From contig QCOD01000001.1 of assembly GCA_003209955.1 (NCBI GenBank), forward strand, positions 1-33,329: a stretch of DNA of 33,329 nucleotides. Reading direction: 5' to 3'. The notes below the pieces were generated by a model. It was not told the origin of the DNA. It saw only the letters and a program-made list of their open reading frames with translations, and ran no database searches. Shown here one piece after another: positions 8,839-19,600 of the stretch. The stretch's first letter is position 1, and the number at the start of each line of letters is the position of its first letter. Origin of the DNA: OCS116 cluster bacterium AG-430-B22. Its GTDB lineage: Bacteria; Pseudomonadota; Alphaproteobacteria; MED-G09. The translations under genes and the position numbers were made by a program.

Positions 8839-10029
8839 TTATTTTGGAGATTTAATTTTATATAAATCTGTTTTTATAACTAATATTGAAAGGGCTATCA
8901 TTGCCGTCAATGATGATATAATAACATTATTTGCAATCCCAAAGTTTTCGATTATAAAACCACAGATAAGAGCCCCTAATGGACCAAAGGAAAATATTGC
9001 TAAAGAGTAAATAGATAATATTCTCCCCCTATGTGTCTCTTTTGCAAAAGTTTGTGTTATTGTTCTGCTCATTGATATAACGACACCTGCTCCACTTCCC
9101 CATGCAAAAACTAAAAAACAAAATACCCAAAAAGGAATATTGAATACTAAGAAAATAAGTATGGTTCCAAAAAATAAATTAAATACCATTATTTTTCCCC
9201 AATTTTTTAATTGTTGATTAAGTATTAATACAACATTTGAAAAGACTGTTCCTGCCCAAAAAGATGAGGTTACTATTGCAAAGCCTGCTGAACCGAGGCC
9301 GTATCTTTCAGTGGTTATGTAAGGAAGAGCAACTAGGTTATTTCCCATATAACAAATACCAACTATTGCCATTGCCATTACAACTGGAAATATTTCCTTT
9401 GACTTTTTTACCTCATTAAAGCCTTCAGCTATTTCTTGAAACATTTCACGTAGTTTAGGCAATGAGGATGTTTCCTGTTTTTTTGGAAGACGGAAAGCAA
9501 AATAACCACCTACTACAAGAGCTAAAATTTGCATAATAACAAGAGGAAAAATTCCCCACTCATCTGCTAAACCACCCATACTCATCCCGCTTAATTGGCA
9601 AATGAATTGAATAAGCATAGCTGTTATTACAGTTTTTTGAATATTCCCATCAGCAACTTTGTTAAGCAAGCTATCTCTTGCTGGAAGAGCAAAGGCTTGA
9701 GCTGTTCCAGTCGTTAAACCATACAAAATCATAATTTGAAAAGAAAGAAAGCTATAATTAAGTCCAAATAATATAAGGAATAAAGGTAAGGTAGCTAAAA
9801 GGTGGATAATTCCAAGCAATCTTCTTGTATCAACCCTATCTGCAATTGCTCCCCCTAATACAATTAAGAAAATTGAAGGGGCAAGAATAGATACTTGTGC
9901 CAATCCATAGAAAGCTGGTGAAACATTAAGCATTAAGACTAGAATTGTAGGAAAAAGAATCATTTGAAGGCCTTGGGAAAGGAACCATGATCCCTGACCA
10001 ATCATGTAGTATAAAAAATTTTTAGTCAT
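8839..10029 (-). CDS. Major facilitator superfamily transporter (DHA3/MFS_3-like)
   Basis: Inner-membrane secondary transporter of 396 aa with about 12 hydrophobic segments and a central loop near residues 188-205. The MFS signature between helices 2 and 3 appears as GGAIADRVDTRR at residues 59-70. The overall pattern resembles MFS_3/enterobactin exporter or macrolide exporter (DHA3) proteins, but the substrate cannot be read. The start lies 2 nt after the sufE stop codon, with no Shine-Dalgarno outside sufE, so translation is probably coupled. It is the last gene of a run reductase-sufE-MFS and meets the crotonase gene tail to tail with 1 nt between. Confidence 0.87.
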   Translation of the reverse strand: MTKNFLYYMIGQGSWFLSQGLQMILFPTILVLMLNVSPAFYGLAQVSILAPSIFLIVLGGAIADRVDTRRLLGIIHLLATLPLFLILFGLNYSFLSFQIMILYGLTTGTAQAFALPARDSLLNKVADGNIQKTVITAMLIQFICQLSGMSMGGLADEWGIFPLVIMQILALVVGGYFAFRLPKKQETSSLPKLREMFQEIAEGFNEVKKSKEIFPVVMAMAIVGICYMGNNLVALPYITTERYGLGSAGFAIVTSSFWAGTVFSNVVLILNQQLKNWGKIMVFNLFFGTILIFLVFNIPFWVFCFLVFAWGSGAGVVISMSRTITQTFAKETHRGRILSIYSLAIFSFGPLGALICGFIIENFGIANNVIISSLTAMIALSILVIKTDLYKIKSPK

Positions 10030-10031
10030 AT

Positions 10032-10454
10032 CTAAATGTATTTTTGAGCTTCTTCTTTAATCCTTTTTACCATTGATGATAATCCGTTTGATCTTTGCAT
10101 AGTTAGATTTTTCTCGAGATCAAGATTTCTCAATTTCTCAAATGCATCAATTTTAATAATTTCATCTGGTGACTTTTCCGAAAAAATACTGAAAAGAATA
10201 ACAACCAAACCTTTTACTATTAAAGCATCTGAGTCTCCCTTAAATTTAAGGATAATTTTATCATTTAGCTTTTCTTTTTTAGTAATTAACCAGACTTGGC
10301 TTGCGCAACCGTCAACCTTATTATCATTATTTTTTTCATTTTCATTTAATGAGGGACAGTTTTTACCTAATTCGATAATATATTTGTATTTGTCTTCCCA
10401 ATTATCAAAAAATTCAAAATCGGTAATTAAATCTTCAATTTTTAAATCACTCAT
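10032..10454 (-). CDS. sufE: Cysteine desulfuration protein SufE
   Basis: Sulfur-acceptor protein that takes persulfide sulfur from a SufS/CsdA-type cysteine desulfurase and stimulates it during iron-sulfur cluster assembly. The active cysteine is Cys50 in NKVDGCASQVWL, next to the expected position (Cys51 in E. coli SufE). The N-terminal helix IEDLITDF and the WEDKYKYIIELGK motif are standard, and 140 aa is the usual length. No suf or isc gene is nearby, so it is a solitary copy, as often seen in alphaproteobacteria. It starts 7 nt after the reductase gene and ends 2 nt before the MFS gene. Confidence 0.95.
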   Translation of the reverse strand: MSDLKIEDLITDFEFFDNWEDKYKYIIELGKNCPSLNENEKNNDNKVDGCASQVWLITKKEKLNDKIILKFKGDSDALIVKGLVVILFSIFSEKSPDEIIKIDAFEKLRNLDLEKNLTMQRSNGLSSMVKRIKEEAQKYI

Positions 10455-10461
10455 TTTTGTC

Positions 10462-11472
10462 TTATGATATTTTTACAAGCATTTTACCAGTATTTTTTCC
10501 TGAAAATAAATTTATAAAAGCTTTAGGTGCATTATCAATGCCCTCAACCACTGTCTCTTTCCAAGATAAATTACCAGAATCGATCCAACCCTTCATGTCA
10601 TTTAAGAATTGTTCTTGAAGATGATTATACTTTGAAACAATAAAACCTTCCATACTCGCATTCTTGATAATTAACATCATCAAGTTAGGTGGTCCAGTTC
10701 TTACGGCCTCATCATTATATTGGTCAATCATTCCGCAAAGAGCAATTCTGCCGCCAACATTTAAAATATTAATTGCTGCCTCAAGATGAGCGCCGCCAAC
10801 ATTTTCAAAATAAACATCTATTCCATCAGTTATTTGAGATCTATATTCCGATATAAGATTATCTACTTTTTTATAATTTATTGCTTTATCTATACCTAAC
10901 TCTTTTTCAAGCCATCTACATTTTTCATCTGAACCTGATGTTCCGTAGACTTTACAACCTTTTGCTTTAGCTATTTGACATACTACAGATCCAACAGCAC
11001 CTGCAGCCGCAGAAACCAAAACATTTTCTCCATCCTGTAATTTACCAACTTCGAGTAGACCGGCATATGCAGTTAAACCTGGCATTCCAAGAGCCCCTAA
11101 ATAAGCTTGAATAGGACCGAATTCTGGATTTATAACTTTTAAGTTATTTTCATTCGTAACAAAATACTCTCTCCAACCGTAATTTGACATTACATAATCA
11201 CCTTCATTGAGGTTACTAGAATTAGATTTTTCAACGATACCAATAGCCCCACCTTCAAGAACTTGATCTATTTGAAAAGGGGGAACATAACTCTTTCTGT
11301 CAATCATTCGTCCTCTCATATAAGGATCAACAGACATCCATAAATTTTTTACTAATACTTCGTCAGTGTTTGGATCAGCTAAATCAACTTCTTTAACTAT
11401 AAAATTTGTATCGTCAGGAAATCCAGTTGGTCTATTAGCTAAATGAATTTCTTTACTTCTATTGCTACTCAT
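10462..11472 (-). CDS. NADP-dependent medium-chain reductase (PTGR/CurA type)
   Basis: Zinc-independent MDR protein of 336 aa, related to leukotriene B4 12-hydroxydehydrogenase/prostaglandin reductase and E. coli CurA; these reduce the double bond of enals and enones with NADPH. The family signature MSVDPYMRGRM is at residues 46-56 and the nucleotide loop AAAGAVG at 155-161. There are no catalytic-zinc cysteines. The start is the ATG at 11472, with a GAGGAG 6-7 nt upstream and the family's usual N-terminus (HLANRPTG). The open frame extends further upstream, but that extension would overlap nadE and has no ribosome binding site. It heads the run with sufE and the MFS gene. Confidence 0.9.
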   Translation of the reverse strand: MSSNRSKEIHLANRPTGFPDDTNFIVKEVDLADPNTDEVLVKNLWMSVDPYMRGRMIDRKSYVPPFQIDQVLEGGAIGIVEKSNSSNLNEGDYVMSNYGWREYFVTNENNLKVINPEFGPIQAYLGALGMPGLTAYAGLLEVGKLQDGENVLVSAAAGAVGSVVCQIAKAKGCKVYGTSGSDEKCRWLEKELGIDKAINYKKVDNLISEYRSQITDGIDVYFENVGGAHLEAAINILNVGGRIALCGMIDQYNDEAVRTGPPNLMMLIIKNASMEGFIVSKYNHLQEQFLNDMKGWIDSGNLSWKETVVEGIDNAPKAFINLFSGKNTGKMLVKIS

Positions 11473-11572
11473 AATCAACTCCTCTTGGATATAGATATTG
11501 ATAAGTATATATAATGTTATAATAAATAAGCAAACTTGTTTAAACTTATGATAAATATTAAATTTTAGAAAA

Positions 11573-13222
11573 ATGAAATTATTTTTAGCACAAATAAATA
11601 ATATTGTTGGAGACATCGACGGTAATCTTAAAAGAGCTATCGATATTCTTGATCAAGCAGGAGAATTAAATTCTGATCTGGTTGTTTTTTCTGAACTATT
11701 TTTATCTGGTTATCCTCCTGAGGATTTGGTTTTAAAAAAGTCATTTGTTGAAGAATGCAGAAATGCTTTAGATACATTGATAAATTATTCAAAAACAAAA
11801 AAACTAGGTTTGATTGTCGGTCTGCCAATATATGAGAAAAACAATCTATTTAATGCTGCAGCAATTGTAGATGAAGGTAAGTTGATTGGTTTTTCTAAAA
11901 AAATTAATTTACCTAATTATAGCGTTTTTGATGAAAAACGAGTTTTTCATCAAAATGATATTCCAAAAGTATTTGAATTTAGAGGAATTAAGTTAGGAGT
12001 TCCAATTTGTGAAGATATTTGGCAGGACAATGTTTGTTTAGAGCTTAAGAATCAAGGTTGCGAATTGATCGTTTCTCCAAATGGATCTCCTTTTGATAAA
12101 TATAAAATTAATCAGAGAAAAACAATTATAGAAGATAGAGTATCTGAGGTTGGACTTCCATTTGTGTATATTAATCAAGTCGGAGGTCAGGATGAATTGG
12201 TTTTTGATGGAAGTAGCCTTATAATGAATGGAGATAAAGAGTTAATATATGAAGCTCCTCCATGGCAAGAGCATAATGCTGTTATTGAGTTTAATGAAAA
12301 AGAAAAAAAATTTAATAATCTATCCTTTAATGAATTCAAATTTTCTGATTTAGAAAATATATATATGGCAACAGTTATTGGTCTGAGAGATTATGTAGAT
12401 AAAAATAATTTTCCAGGAGTTATTTTAGGTCTGTCTGGTGGTATAGACTCTGCATTTTGTGCTGCTGTAGCCGTTGATGCTCTTGGTAAAGATAAGGTTG
12501 AAGCCTATATGTTGCCTTCAAATTATACATCTGAAAATAGCACGATTGATGCTGAGGATTGTGCAAATAGATTAGAAATTAATTTAGAAACTATACCGAT
12601 AACCGATACTTTTCTATCTCTCGAAGAGTCTTTAAAGACTTCATTTAAGGGTTTGCCAAATGACATTACAGAAGAAAATTTACAATCAAGAATAAGAGGC
12701 ACAATATTGATGGCCATATCGAATAAGAAAGGAAAGATGCTAATAACGACTGGAAATAAATCAGAAGTTTCAGTTGGTTATTCCACTTTATATGGTGATA
12801 TGAATGGAGGATTTAATCCTATAAAGGACATTTATAAGACAGAATTATATGCTCTAGCTAATTGGCGAAATATTAATCTCCCAAATAATATATTATTAGA
12901 TAAGAAAGATGTCATACCTGCATCGATAATAAGTAAAGAACCAACTGCTGAGCTTAGAGACAATCAAAAAGATTCAGATTCACTTCCTCCTTATGATAAA
13001 TTGGATCAAATTTTAGAGGGTTTAGTCGAGTATGAATTAAGTACAAGTGAGCTTGAGAAAAAAGGATTTTCTAGAGAAGAAATTAAAAAGGTTGAGAATT
13101 TATTATATGTATCAGAATACAAAAGAAGACAATCTGCTCCAGGGGTGAAAATTAGTTTAAGAAACTTTGGAAGAGATAGAAGATATCCAATAACCAATAA
13201 ATTTAGAGATAAAATTGAATAA
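11573..13222 (+). CDS. nadE: Glutamine-dependent NAD+ synthetase
   Basis: Last step of NAD synthesis: ATP-dependent amidation of nicotinate adenine dinucleotide, using ammonia tunnelled from glutamine. The N-terminal nitrilase-type glutaminase (about 1-250) has Glu41, Lys110 (KINLPNY) and Cys146 (PICEDIW). The C-terminal synthetase carries the ATP-pyrophosphatase loop SGGIDS at 288-293. The 549-aa two-domain form is the usual glutamine-dependent enzyme. There is no visible Shine-Dalgarno before the ATG. It heads the plus-strand run nadE-gltX-cimA, and its final 8 nt overlap gltX. It diverges from the reductase gene over 100 nt. Confidence 0.96.
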   Translation: MKLFLAQINNIVGDIDGNLKRAIDILDQAGELNSDLVVFSELFLSGYPPEDLVLKKSFVEECRNALDTLINYSKTKKLGLIVGLPIYEKNNLFNAAAIVDEGKLIGFSKKINLPNYSVFDEKRVFHQNDIPKVFEFRGIKLGVPICEDIWQDNVCLELKNQGCELIVSPNGSPFDKYKINQRKTIIEDRVSEVGLPFVYINQVGGQDELVFDGSSLIMNGDKELIYEAPPWQEHNAVIEFNEKEKKFNNLSFNEFKFSDLENIYMATVIGLRDYVDKNNFPGVILGLSGGIDSAFCAAVAVDALGKDKVEAYMLPSNYTSENSTIDAEDCANRLEINLETIPITDTFLSLEESLKTSFKGLPNDITEENLQSRIRGTILMAISNKKGKMLITTGNKSEVSVGYSTLYGDMNGGFNPIKDIYKTELYALANWRNINLPNNILLDKKDVIPASIISKEPTAELRDNQKDSDSLPPYDKLDQILEGLVEYELSTSELEKKGFSREEIKKVENLLYVSEYKRRQSAPGVKISLRNFGRDRRYPITNKFRDKIE

Positions 13223-14552
13223 TGCAGTAACAAGATTTGCTCCTAGTCCTTCGGGCTTGCTTCATGTAGGGAATGTAAGGACTGCATTGTTTAATTTTTT
13301 GGTTTCAAAAAAAAGTAATGGAAAATTTATTTTAAGAATTGATGATACTGATCAAGAGAGAAGTAAGGGTAAATATATAGATATCATTAAAGAGGATCTT
13401 AGTTGGCTTGGCTTGAATTATGATGAATGTTATCAGCAATCAAATAGAATTAAAATTTATGATAAGGCATTTGATATTTTGAAAGCTAAAGATTTAATTT
13501 ATCCTTGTTTTGAAACGCCTGATGAATTAGATAAAAAAAGAAAAAGATTAATTACAAGAAGGATGCCACCTGTTTACGATCGAGCCGCCTTAAAACTTAA
13601 ACAAGATGAAATAAAATCATTATTGGATTCTGGAAAAAAACCATATTGGCGATTTAAGCTTTCAAGTAAAAAAGTTAAATTTAAAGATTTAATTAGGGGA
13701 GAAGTAAGTGTTGATCTGGCAGCCCAGTCTGATCCTGTTATAAAAAGAGAAGATGGTGATTATTTATATAATCTGCCAAGCGTTGTTGATGATATTGATA
13801 TGAATATAACTCATATAATTAGAGGGGAAGATCATATTACAAATTCTGGAATACAAATTGAAATATTTAATGCCCTTAATTCAAACATACCTCTTTTTGG
13901 ACATAATTCTTTACTGGTTTCAGAGAATGGTGAACCTTTTTCAAAAAGAAATGCAGCGGCTTCAATTGAACAGCTTAAAGAAAAAGATATTGATCCTAAT
14001 GCAATCAATTCTCTTAATGCTTCTATAGGTAGTTCAGTTGATATTGAGGCTTTTGAATCATTAGATCTTTTAGCTGATAAATTTGAAATTAGTTCACTTA
14101 GTAAATCACCTGCTCGTTATAGTAATAATCAGTTAGATAAACTTAATTCGCAATTAATTTCTAATTATGATTTTGAAAAAATATCTCTGCTTCTTAAAGA
14201 TAAAAATGGTTCTTTGGATGCAGAATTTTGGGATTGTATTAAACAAAATATCTCAACTTTATCAGATGTTAATGATTGGATCAAAATCTTAAATGAACCA
14301 ATTCAAGGTGATTTTAATATAGAAGAAAATTATTTAACTATTGCTCAGGATCTTTTGCCAAATGAACCGTGGGATTCAAAAACATGGGATGAATGGATAT
14401 CAAGATTAAAAGAAAAAACACAAAAAAAGGGTAAAGAATTGTTTATGCCAATAAGACTTGCCTTAACAGGAAAAACAAATGGACCAGAATTAAATAAACT
14501 TATTTTATTAATGGGCTATAATAAAGTAATGGAAAGATTAAAGAGAAAATAG
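13215..14552 (+). CDS. gltX: Glutamyl-tRNA synthetase
   Basis: Class I aminoacyl-tRNA synthetase charging tRNA-Glu (and tRNA-Gln where GatCAB completes Gln-tRNA). The HIGH motif is His17-Val-Gly-Asn20 within APSPSGLLHVGN, and the KMSKS region reads FSKR at 242-245; both variants are common in the short alphaproteobacterial enzymes. The PPVYDRAAL and LPSVVDDIDM segments also have that style. Alphaproteobacteria often carry two gltX copies, so this may be one of two. At 445 aa it is full length. The only usable start is TTG at 13215: upstream in-frame codons back to a stop at 13191 contain no ATG or GTG. It overlaps nadE by 8 nt. Confidence 0.95.
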   Translation: MNNAVTRFAPSPSGLLHVGNVRTALFNFLVSKKSNGKFILRIDDTDQERSKGKYIDIIKEDLSWLGLNYDECYQQSNRIKIYDKAFDILKAKDLIYPCFETPDELDKKRKRLITRRMPPVYDRAALKLKQDEIKSLLDSGKKPYWRFKLSSKKVKFKDLIRGEVSVDLAAQSDPVIKREDGDYLYNLPSVVDDIDMNITHIIRGEDHITNSGIQIEIFNALNSNIPLFGHNSLLVSENGEPFSKRNAAASIEQLKEKDIDPNAINSLNASIGSSVDIEAFESLDLLADKFEISSLSKSPARYSNNQLDKLNSQLISNYDFEKISLLLKDKNGSLDAEFWDCIKQNISTLSDVNDWIKILNEPIQGDFNIEENYLTIAQDLLPNEPWDSKTWDEWISRLKEKTQKKGKELFMPIRLALTGKTNGPELNKLILLMGYNKVMERLKRK

Positions 14553-14553
14553 T

Positions 14554-16137
14554 ATGCCCAGAGAAAAGGTTATTTTATTTGATACTACGCTTAGGGATGG
14601 TCAACAAACCCAAGGAGTAGATTTTTCAGTTCAGGATAAAGTGAATATTGCTAATGCCCTTGATAATATTGGGATAGACTATATTGAAGGTGGATGGCCA
14701 GGAGCAAATCCTACCGATACAAAGTTTTTTGAAAACAAAAATAATTTTTCAAATGCTAAATTTACAGCATTTGGAATGACCAAAAGATCTGGAAGATCCG
14801 CTAATAATGATCCTCAGCTGAGATCTCTAATTGACGCACATTCTGATTCTGTTTGTTTAGTTGCTAAAACTTGGGATTTTCATGTTGATCTAGCATTAGG
14901 TATTTCTCTGGAAGAAAATATTGAGGCAATTAAAGACTCAGTTTTATCTGTAAAAGCAGGCGGTAAAGAACCACTTATTGACTGTGAACACTTTTTTGAT
15001 GGATACAAATCAAATTCTGAATTCTCATTTAAATGTATAGAAGCCGCACTAGAATCTGGTGCGGAATGGGTAGTATTATGCGATACAAATGGAGGAACAC
15101 TTCCTAATGAGATTTTTAATATCGTAGAAGAAATTACTAAAAAATTTCCAGGTGATAAGATTGGGATACATTGTCATAATGATACAGAAAATGCTGTAGC
15201 CAACAGCTTAGCTGCAATTGATGCTGGTGCAAGACATCTCCAAGGAACTATAAACGGATTAGGTGAAAGATGTGGAAATGCTAATTTAATATCTATAATT
15301 CCCACATTATTACTTAAAAAAGAATATTCTGAAAAATATGAGATTTCAATTAATGCTAACAAGCTATCTGAATTAAAAAATTTATCTCGATTAGTTGATG
15401 ATATTTTAAATAAACATCCAAACAATCACCAGCCTTATGTTGGTGAAAATGCATTTGCTCATAAAGGTGGGCTTCATGTATCGGCTGTTATGAAGGACCC
15501 AACAACTTATGAACATGTCAATCCAGAATTAGTTGGTAATAATAGAAAAATTTTAGTTTCAAATCAGGCTGGAAGATCAAATTTATTATCAAGATTGAAG
15601 TCTATAGGTATGGAAATTGATAGTGATGATAAAAGAATAAATACTCTTCTAGAGATCGTAAAAGAAAGAGAGTACATGGGTTATTCATATGATGGAGCTG
15701 GTGCTTCTTTTGAAATTCTTGCTCAAAATATTTTGGATCAAGTTCCAAGCTTTTTTTCAGTTGAGAATTATGAAGTAACTATTGCCGGCTCTAAAGATAA
15801 TAACTCTTTATCAAAAGCAAATATAGCGCTGAATGTAGATGAAAGAATTATCAATTCAACAGGTGAGGGTAATGGACCAGTTAATGCATTAGATAATGCA
15901 TTAAGAAAAGATTTAGGAATATACAATGAATATATTCAAGACCTTACTTTAGTTGATTATAAAGTTCGTATCTTAGATGGTGGAACTGAAGCTATTACAA
16001 GAGTTGTAATTGAGAGTTCGGATAGTAATAATCAAAGCTGGTTTACAGTTGGTATTAGTCCAAACATTATTGAGGCATCATTTGAAGCTTTAATGGACTC
16101 AATAAATTATAAGTTAATAAAATCTGATATTAAATAA
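14554..16137 (+). CDS. cimA: (R)-citramalate synthase
   Basis: Condenses acetyl-CoA with pyruvate to citramalate, giving 2-oxobutyrate for isoleucine without threonine. The N-terminal DRE-TIM barrel carries Arg14-Asp15 in DTTLRDGQQTQG, and the metal-binding His206 and His208 in GIHCHND. YIEGGWPGANPTD is characteristic of CimA rather than LeuA or homocitrate synthase, whose equivalent loops differ. The HKGGLHVSAV segment and a C-terminal LeuA-dimer regulatory domain (about 390-527) follow. At 527 aa it is normal. It starts 1 nt after gltX. Isoleucine feedback control at the C-terminal domain is known for the family and inferred here. Confidence 0.93.
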   Translation: MPREKVILFDTTLRDGQQTQGVDFSVQDKVNIANALDNIGIDYIEGGWPGANPTDTKFFENKNNFSNAKFTAFGMTKRSGRSANNDPQLRSLIDAHSDSVCLVAKTWDFHVDLALGISLEENIEAIKDSVLSVKAGGKEPLIDCEHFFDGYKSNSEFSFKCIEAALESGAEWVVLCDTNGGTLPNEIFNIVEEITKKFPGDKIGIHCHNDTENAVANSLAAIDAGARHLQGTINGLGERCGNANLISIIPTLLLKKEYSEKYEISINANKLSELKNLSRLVDDILNKHPNNHQPYVGENAFAHKGGLHVSAVMKDPTTYEHVNPELVGNNRKILVSNQAGRSNLLSRLKSIGMEIDSDDKRINTLLEIVKEREYMGYSYDGAGASFEILAQNILDQVPSFFSVENYEVTIAGSKDNNSLSKANIALNVDERIINSTGEGNGPVNALDNALRKDLGIYNEYIQDLTLVDYKVRILDGGTEAITRVVIESSDSNNQSWFTVGISPNIIEASFEALMDSINYKLIKSDIK

Positions 16138-16690
16138 ATTTTGGATGAGAAAATATCTCTTCAATACTATTTGAAATAAATAAATTTTTTAAACTTCTTG
16201 CCTCAATAAATTTGTCATCATTTGGTCTAATCATTTTATTATCTCTAAGATGTTTTATCATATTATCAAAAGGCAACCAGAAATTATTAATATTTAATAA
16301 AAAAATAGATTTATTAATTTCTCCTAGGGCAAATAACGCAATGACATCAAATATCTCATCCAATGTACCAACTCCTCCCGGGAGAGCAATTAAAACATCT
16401 GATAATTCGATTAATTTTTTCTTTCTTTCAAACAAATCTTTTGTTTCATAAATTTTATCTGATTCATTAAAGGTAATATTTGGTTTATTTAAGTAACTTG
16501 GAATAACTGAAATAACTTCAGAATCATTTTTCTTAACACTTTTAGCTAAGTCACCCATTAAACCAAGTTTACCACCTCCATAAACAAGAGAATAATTTTC
16601 TTTTGCCAATAAAGCGCCTAACTCTCTAGCTTTTTCAGAAAAGATTTTTTCACCATCAAGTGATGAACAAAATACACCTATGTTAGCCAT
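16130..16690 (-). CDS. LOG-family nucleotide 5'-monophosphate phosphoribohydrolase
   Basis: TIGR00730/LOG-type lysine-decarboxylase-like Rossmann protein of 186 aa. YGGGKLGLMG is at residues 37-46, Arg89-Lys90 follow, and the PGGVGTLDE signature is at 104-112. Characterised relatives release the base from cytokinin riboside monophosphates or AMP; the name lysine decarboxylase is a historical misassignment. It begins 2 nt after the RND pump gene, so it probably rides on the efflux operon transcript; I see no mechanistic link. Its last 8 nt overlap the end of cimA on the other strand. Confidence 0.9.
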   Translation of the reverse strand: MANIGVFCSSLDGEKIFSEKARELGALLAKENYSLVYGGGKLGLMGDLAKSVKKNDSEVISVIPSYLNKPNITFNESDKIYETKDLFERKKKLIELSDVLIALPGGVGTLDEIFDVIALFALGEINKSIFLLNINNFWLPFDNMIKHLRDNKMIRPNDDKFIEARSLKNLFISNSIEEIFSHPKFI

Positions 16691-16692
16691 TT

Positions 16693-19600
16693 TTACTCTG
16701 CCGGTTGAATTTTATTAGTAAAAAACTTTAAAATTTTATGTTTATTTCTTTCAAAATATATTGGCATACTTAAGAGTGTAGGCACAAGAAAAAGAGTTAA
16801 TACACTTGAAAACCCTAATCCCCAAATTACAGCGGTAGAAAATGGAACCCACCATGCAGCCATTAATCCGCCAAATTCAATACTTCTATCAAACCAACCA
16901 ATTGTAACCTGTAAAGCAACCGGTATAAGAGCAATCATTGTAGTAGCAGTCGTTAAGATAATAGGTCTAAATCTTTGAATAGAGGAGTGCAAAATTGTCT
17001 CAATTGGATCTTTATTTTGTACTCTGAGCCTATTATATGTATCAATTAAGACTATTGAGTTATTGACGATTATTCCTGCCAATGAAACAATTCCTAAACC
17101 TGTCATAATTACTGAAAAATATTGACCAACAATCATAAGTCCAGTTAAAGCGCCAATTGTAGATAATATTACAGTCGATAAAGTTATAGCTGCTTGATAA
17201 AAACTATTAAATTGAGTTAATAAAATTATGAACATCAGAAAAAGGGCTCCTATCATAGCATTTCCAAGGAAGGCAGCAGATTCCTCTCTTTCTTCATCTG
17301 AACCAGCAAATTTGACAAATACATTTTTTGGAAGGTTTTCTTGAGAAATCCATTTTTTTAATTCATTACTTTTATCAACGGCAAGAAACTTTTTACCTGT
17401 TGAGGGGTCTATAGATGTATTTGCTCTTATTTTAAAAATTCTTAAACCATCGAGTCTTTCGATTGTTGATACCTTAGAATTTGGCGTTCTTGTTACGAAA
17501 TTTGATAATGGTACAGCACCTTGACTTGTTGGAATTCTTAATTGATCAAATTCTTCTATCATCCTGTACTCTTCAGGAAATCGAACTCGAATATCAACCT
17601 CATCGTCAGAATTATCTGGCCTATACTTGTCAACCAAAATGCCATTTGTTACCAATTGAACAATTGCTCCAATAGTCGATATATCCGCTCCAAAACGACC
17701 AGCAAGCTCTCTATCAACATTAATTATCCATTCAATACCAGGTAAAGGCATGGTGTTATCAACTTCCTGGATACCATCCATATTTTCTAATTTTGCTGTA
17801 ATAAGTCTTGTTACTTTTTCAAGATTATTTTTATTATTTGAGGTTATTTCCATTTGAATATCTTTTCCAGTATCAGGTTTATTTTCAATTTTATAAGACT
17901 CAACAATAATTCCAGGTAAAAGTTTAGATTTGCTTAAAATGTCCTCTTTTATTTTATCAGCTGATCTTCTTTCATGAACTGGCTTTAACTCAACCATCAA
18001 TGAGGCAATTTGATCTGTTCTATTTCCCGAACCACCCATTGCAGAATAAACATTAAATCCATCTCCAGAGCCTATCGATGTAAGAACTCTATCAACGCCA
18101 TCAGTACCCATCACTATTTCTTCAACATCTATCGAAAGATCTAATTTTTCTTCAGGGGATAAATTGCCTCTTGCGTTAACGTGAACCAGCATTTGATTAG
18201 AGTCAGTATCAACTGAATACTGTGAACCAGCATTGAAATTTGAGTAGAGTAATATCAATGTAAAGACCACAAGAACTGCAGACATTAGAACTGCGACAGG
18301 TCTTTTTAGACATTTCTCTAATAATTTTGCATATGTAAGAGTTACTCCCTTAAGATGATTAAGACTGAACTCTTCATCTAGTTTAACTTTATTTTTATTT
18401 TCTGTTTTACCAAATAAAGAGCCCATTACCGGTATGAAAATAAGTGCAGAAAGCAAAGAAGATACTAAAACCAGACTTACCATGAAAGGCATCCATTTCA
18501 TGAATTGCCCTGGTATACCTGGCCATAAAACCAGTGGTAGAAATGCCGCGAGTGTTGTTGCGGTAGAAGATATTATCGGCCATATCATTCTTTTGTATGC
18601 CTGAGTATAGGCTGCTTTCTTATCTAGACCCTCAGCCATTTTTCTGTCAGCATATTCAACCATAACTATTGATCCATCAACAAGTAGGCCTACGGAAACT
18701 AATAATCCAAACATAACCATCATGTTTATATATCCCCCAGAAACAGCAAGAAGTGTAATCGCCATAAGAAAAGAAGTAGGAATAGATATCCCAACCATTA
18801 AAGCTGATCTTATTCCTAGTGAAGCTATAACTAGAAGCATAACGCTTATAATTGCATTTGAAATTGCATTAGATAAAGACCCAAGCATTTCATTAATGTA
18901 ATCAGATGTATCTGCTGAAAAGTCTATATATATGTTATTAGAGAGATTATCCTCCTTATATTTATTACCAACTGTTCTAATTTTTTTATTTATTAGGATT
19001 ACATTTTCGCCAATCCTTTTTTTTACATCTAGGTGGATAGCTGGTTTTCCATCAATTCTTGCATAAGTCTCATTTTCCTTGAATGTACTTCGTATTTCAG
19101 CAATATCACCAAGTTTAACAGTACCTTCGCCTCGAGTTATAATTCCTATGTTATATACGTCTTGTGCACTTTCATAAACCGCTGGTACTTTTACTGAAAA
19201 TTTTCCCTGTCCTTTATTGATTGTACCAGCTGCAACTATTCTATTATTTCCAGTTATTGATCTTATCAAATCAGCAAGTGAAACATCATAATTTTCAAGT
19301 TTAGATGGGCTAACAAGTATTTCTAGTAATTCCTCCTTATCTCCCACTATTGGTGCTTCTAATATGCCGGGTACTCGTTCTATTTGATTCTGAAGCTCTT
19401 TTGCATGATAAATCAAAGTTCTATTTGGTACTTTACCTGATAACGAAACGGTCATCACAGGCATTGTAGCCATATTAAATTCTAAGACTTGCGGTTCCTC
19501 AGCATCTTGAGGGAATTCCGATTTAGCTAAATCAACTTTTTCCCTAACATCACTTAAAACTTTATCCTTATCAAAGCTGATATCAAATTCTAATAAAACA

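Noticed and set aside
11473-11616. N-terminal extension of the medium-chain reductase by 48 residues
   Set aside because: The extension is low-complexity, overlaps nadE on the other strand and has no ribosome binding site; the ATG at 11472 has a GAGGAG and gives the family's standard N-terminus.
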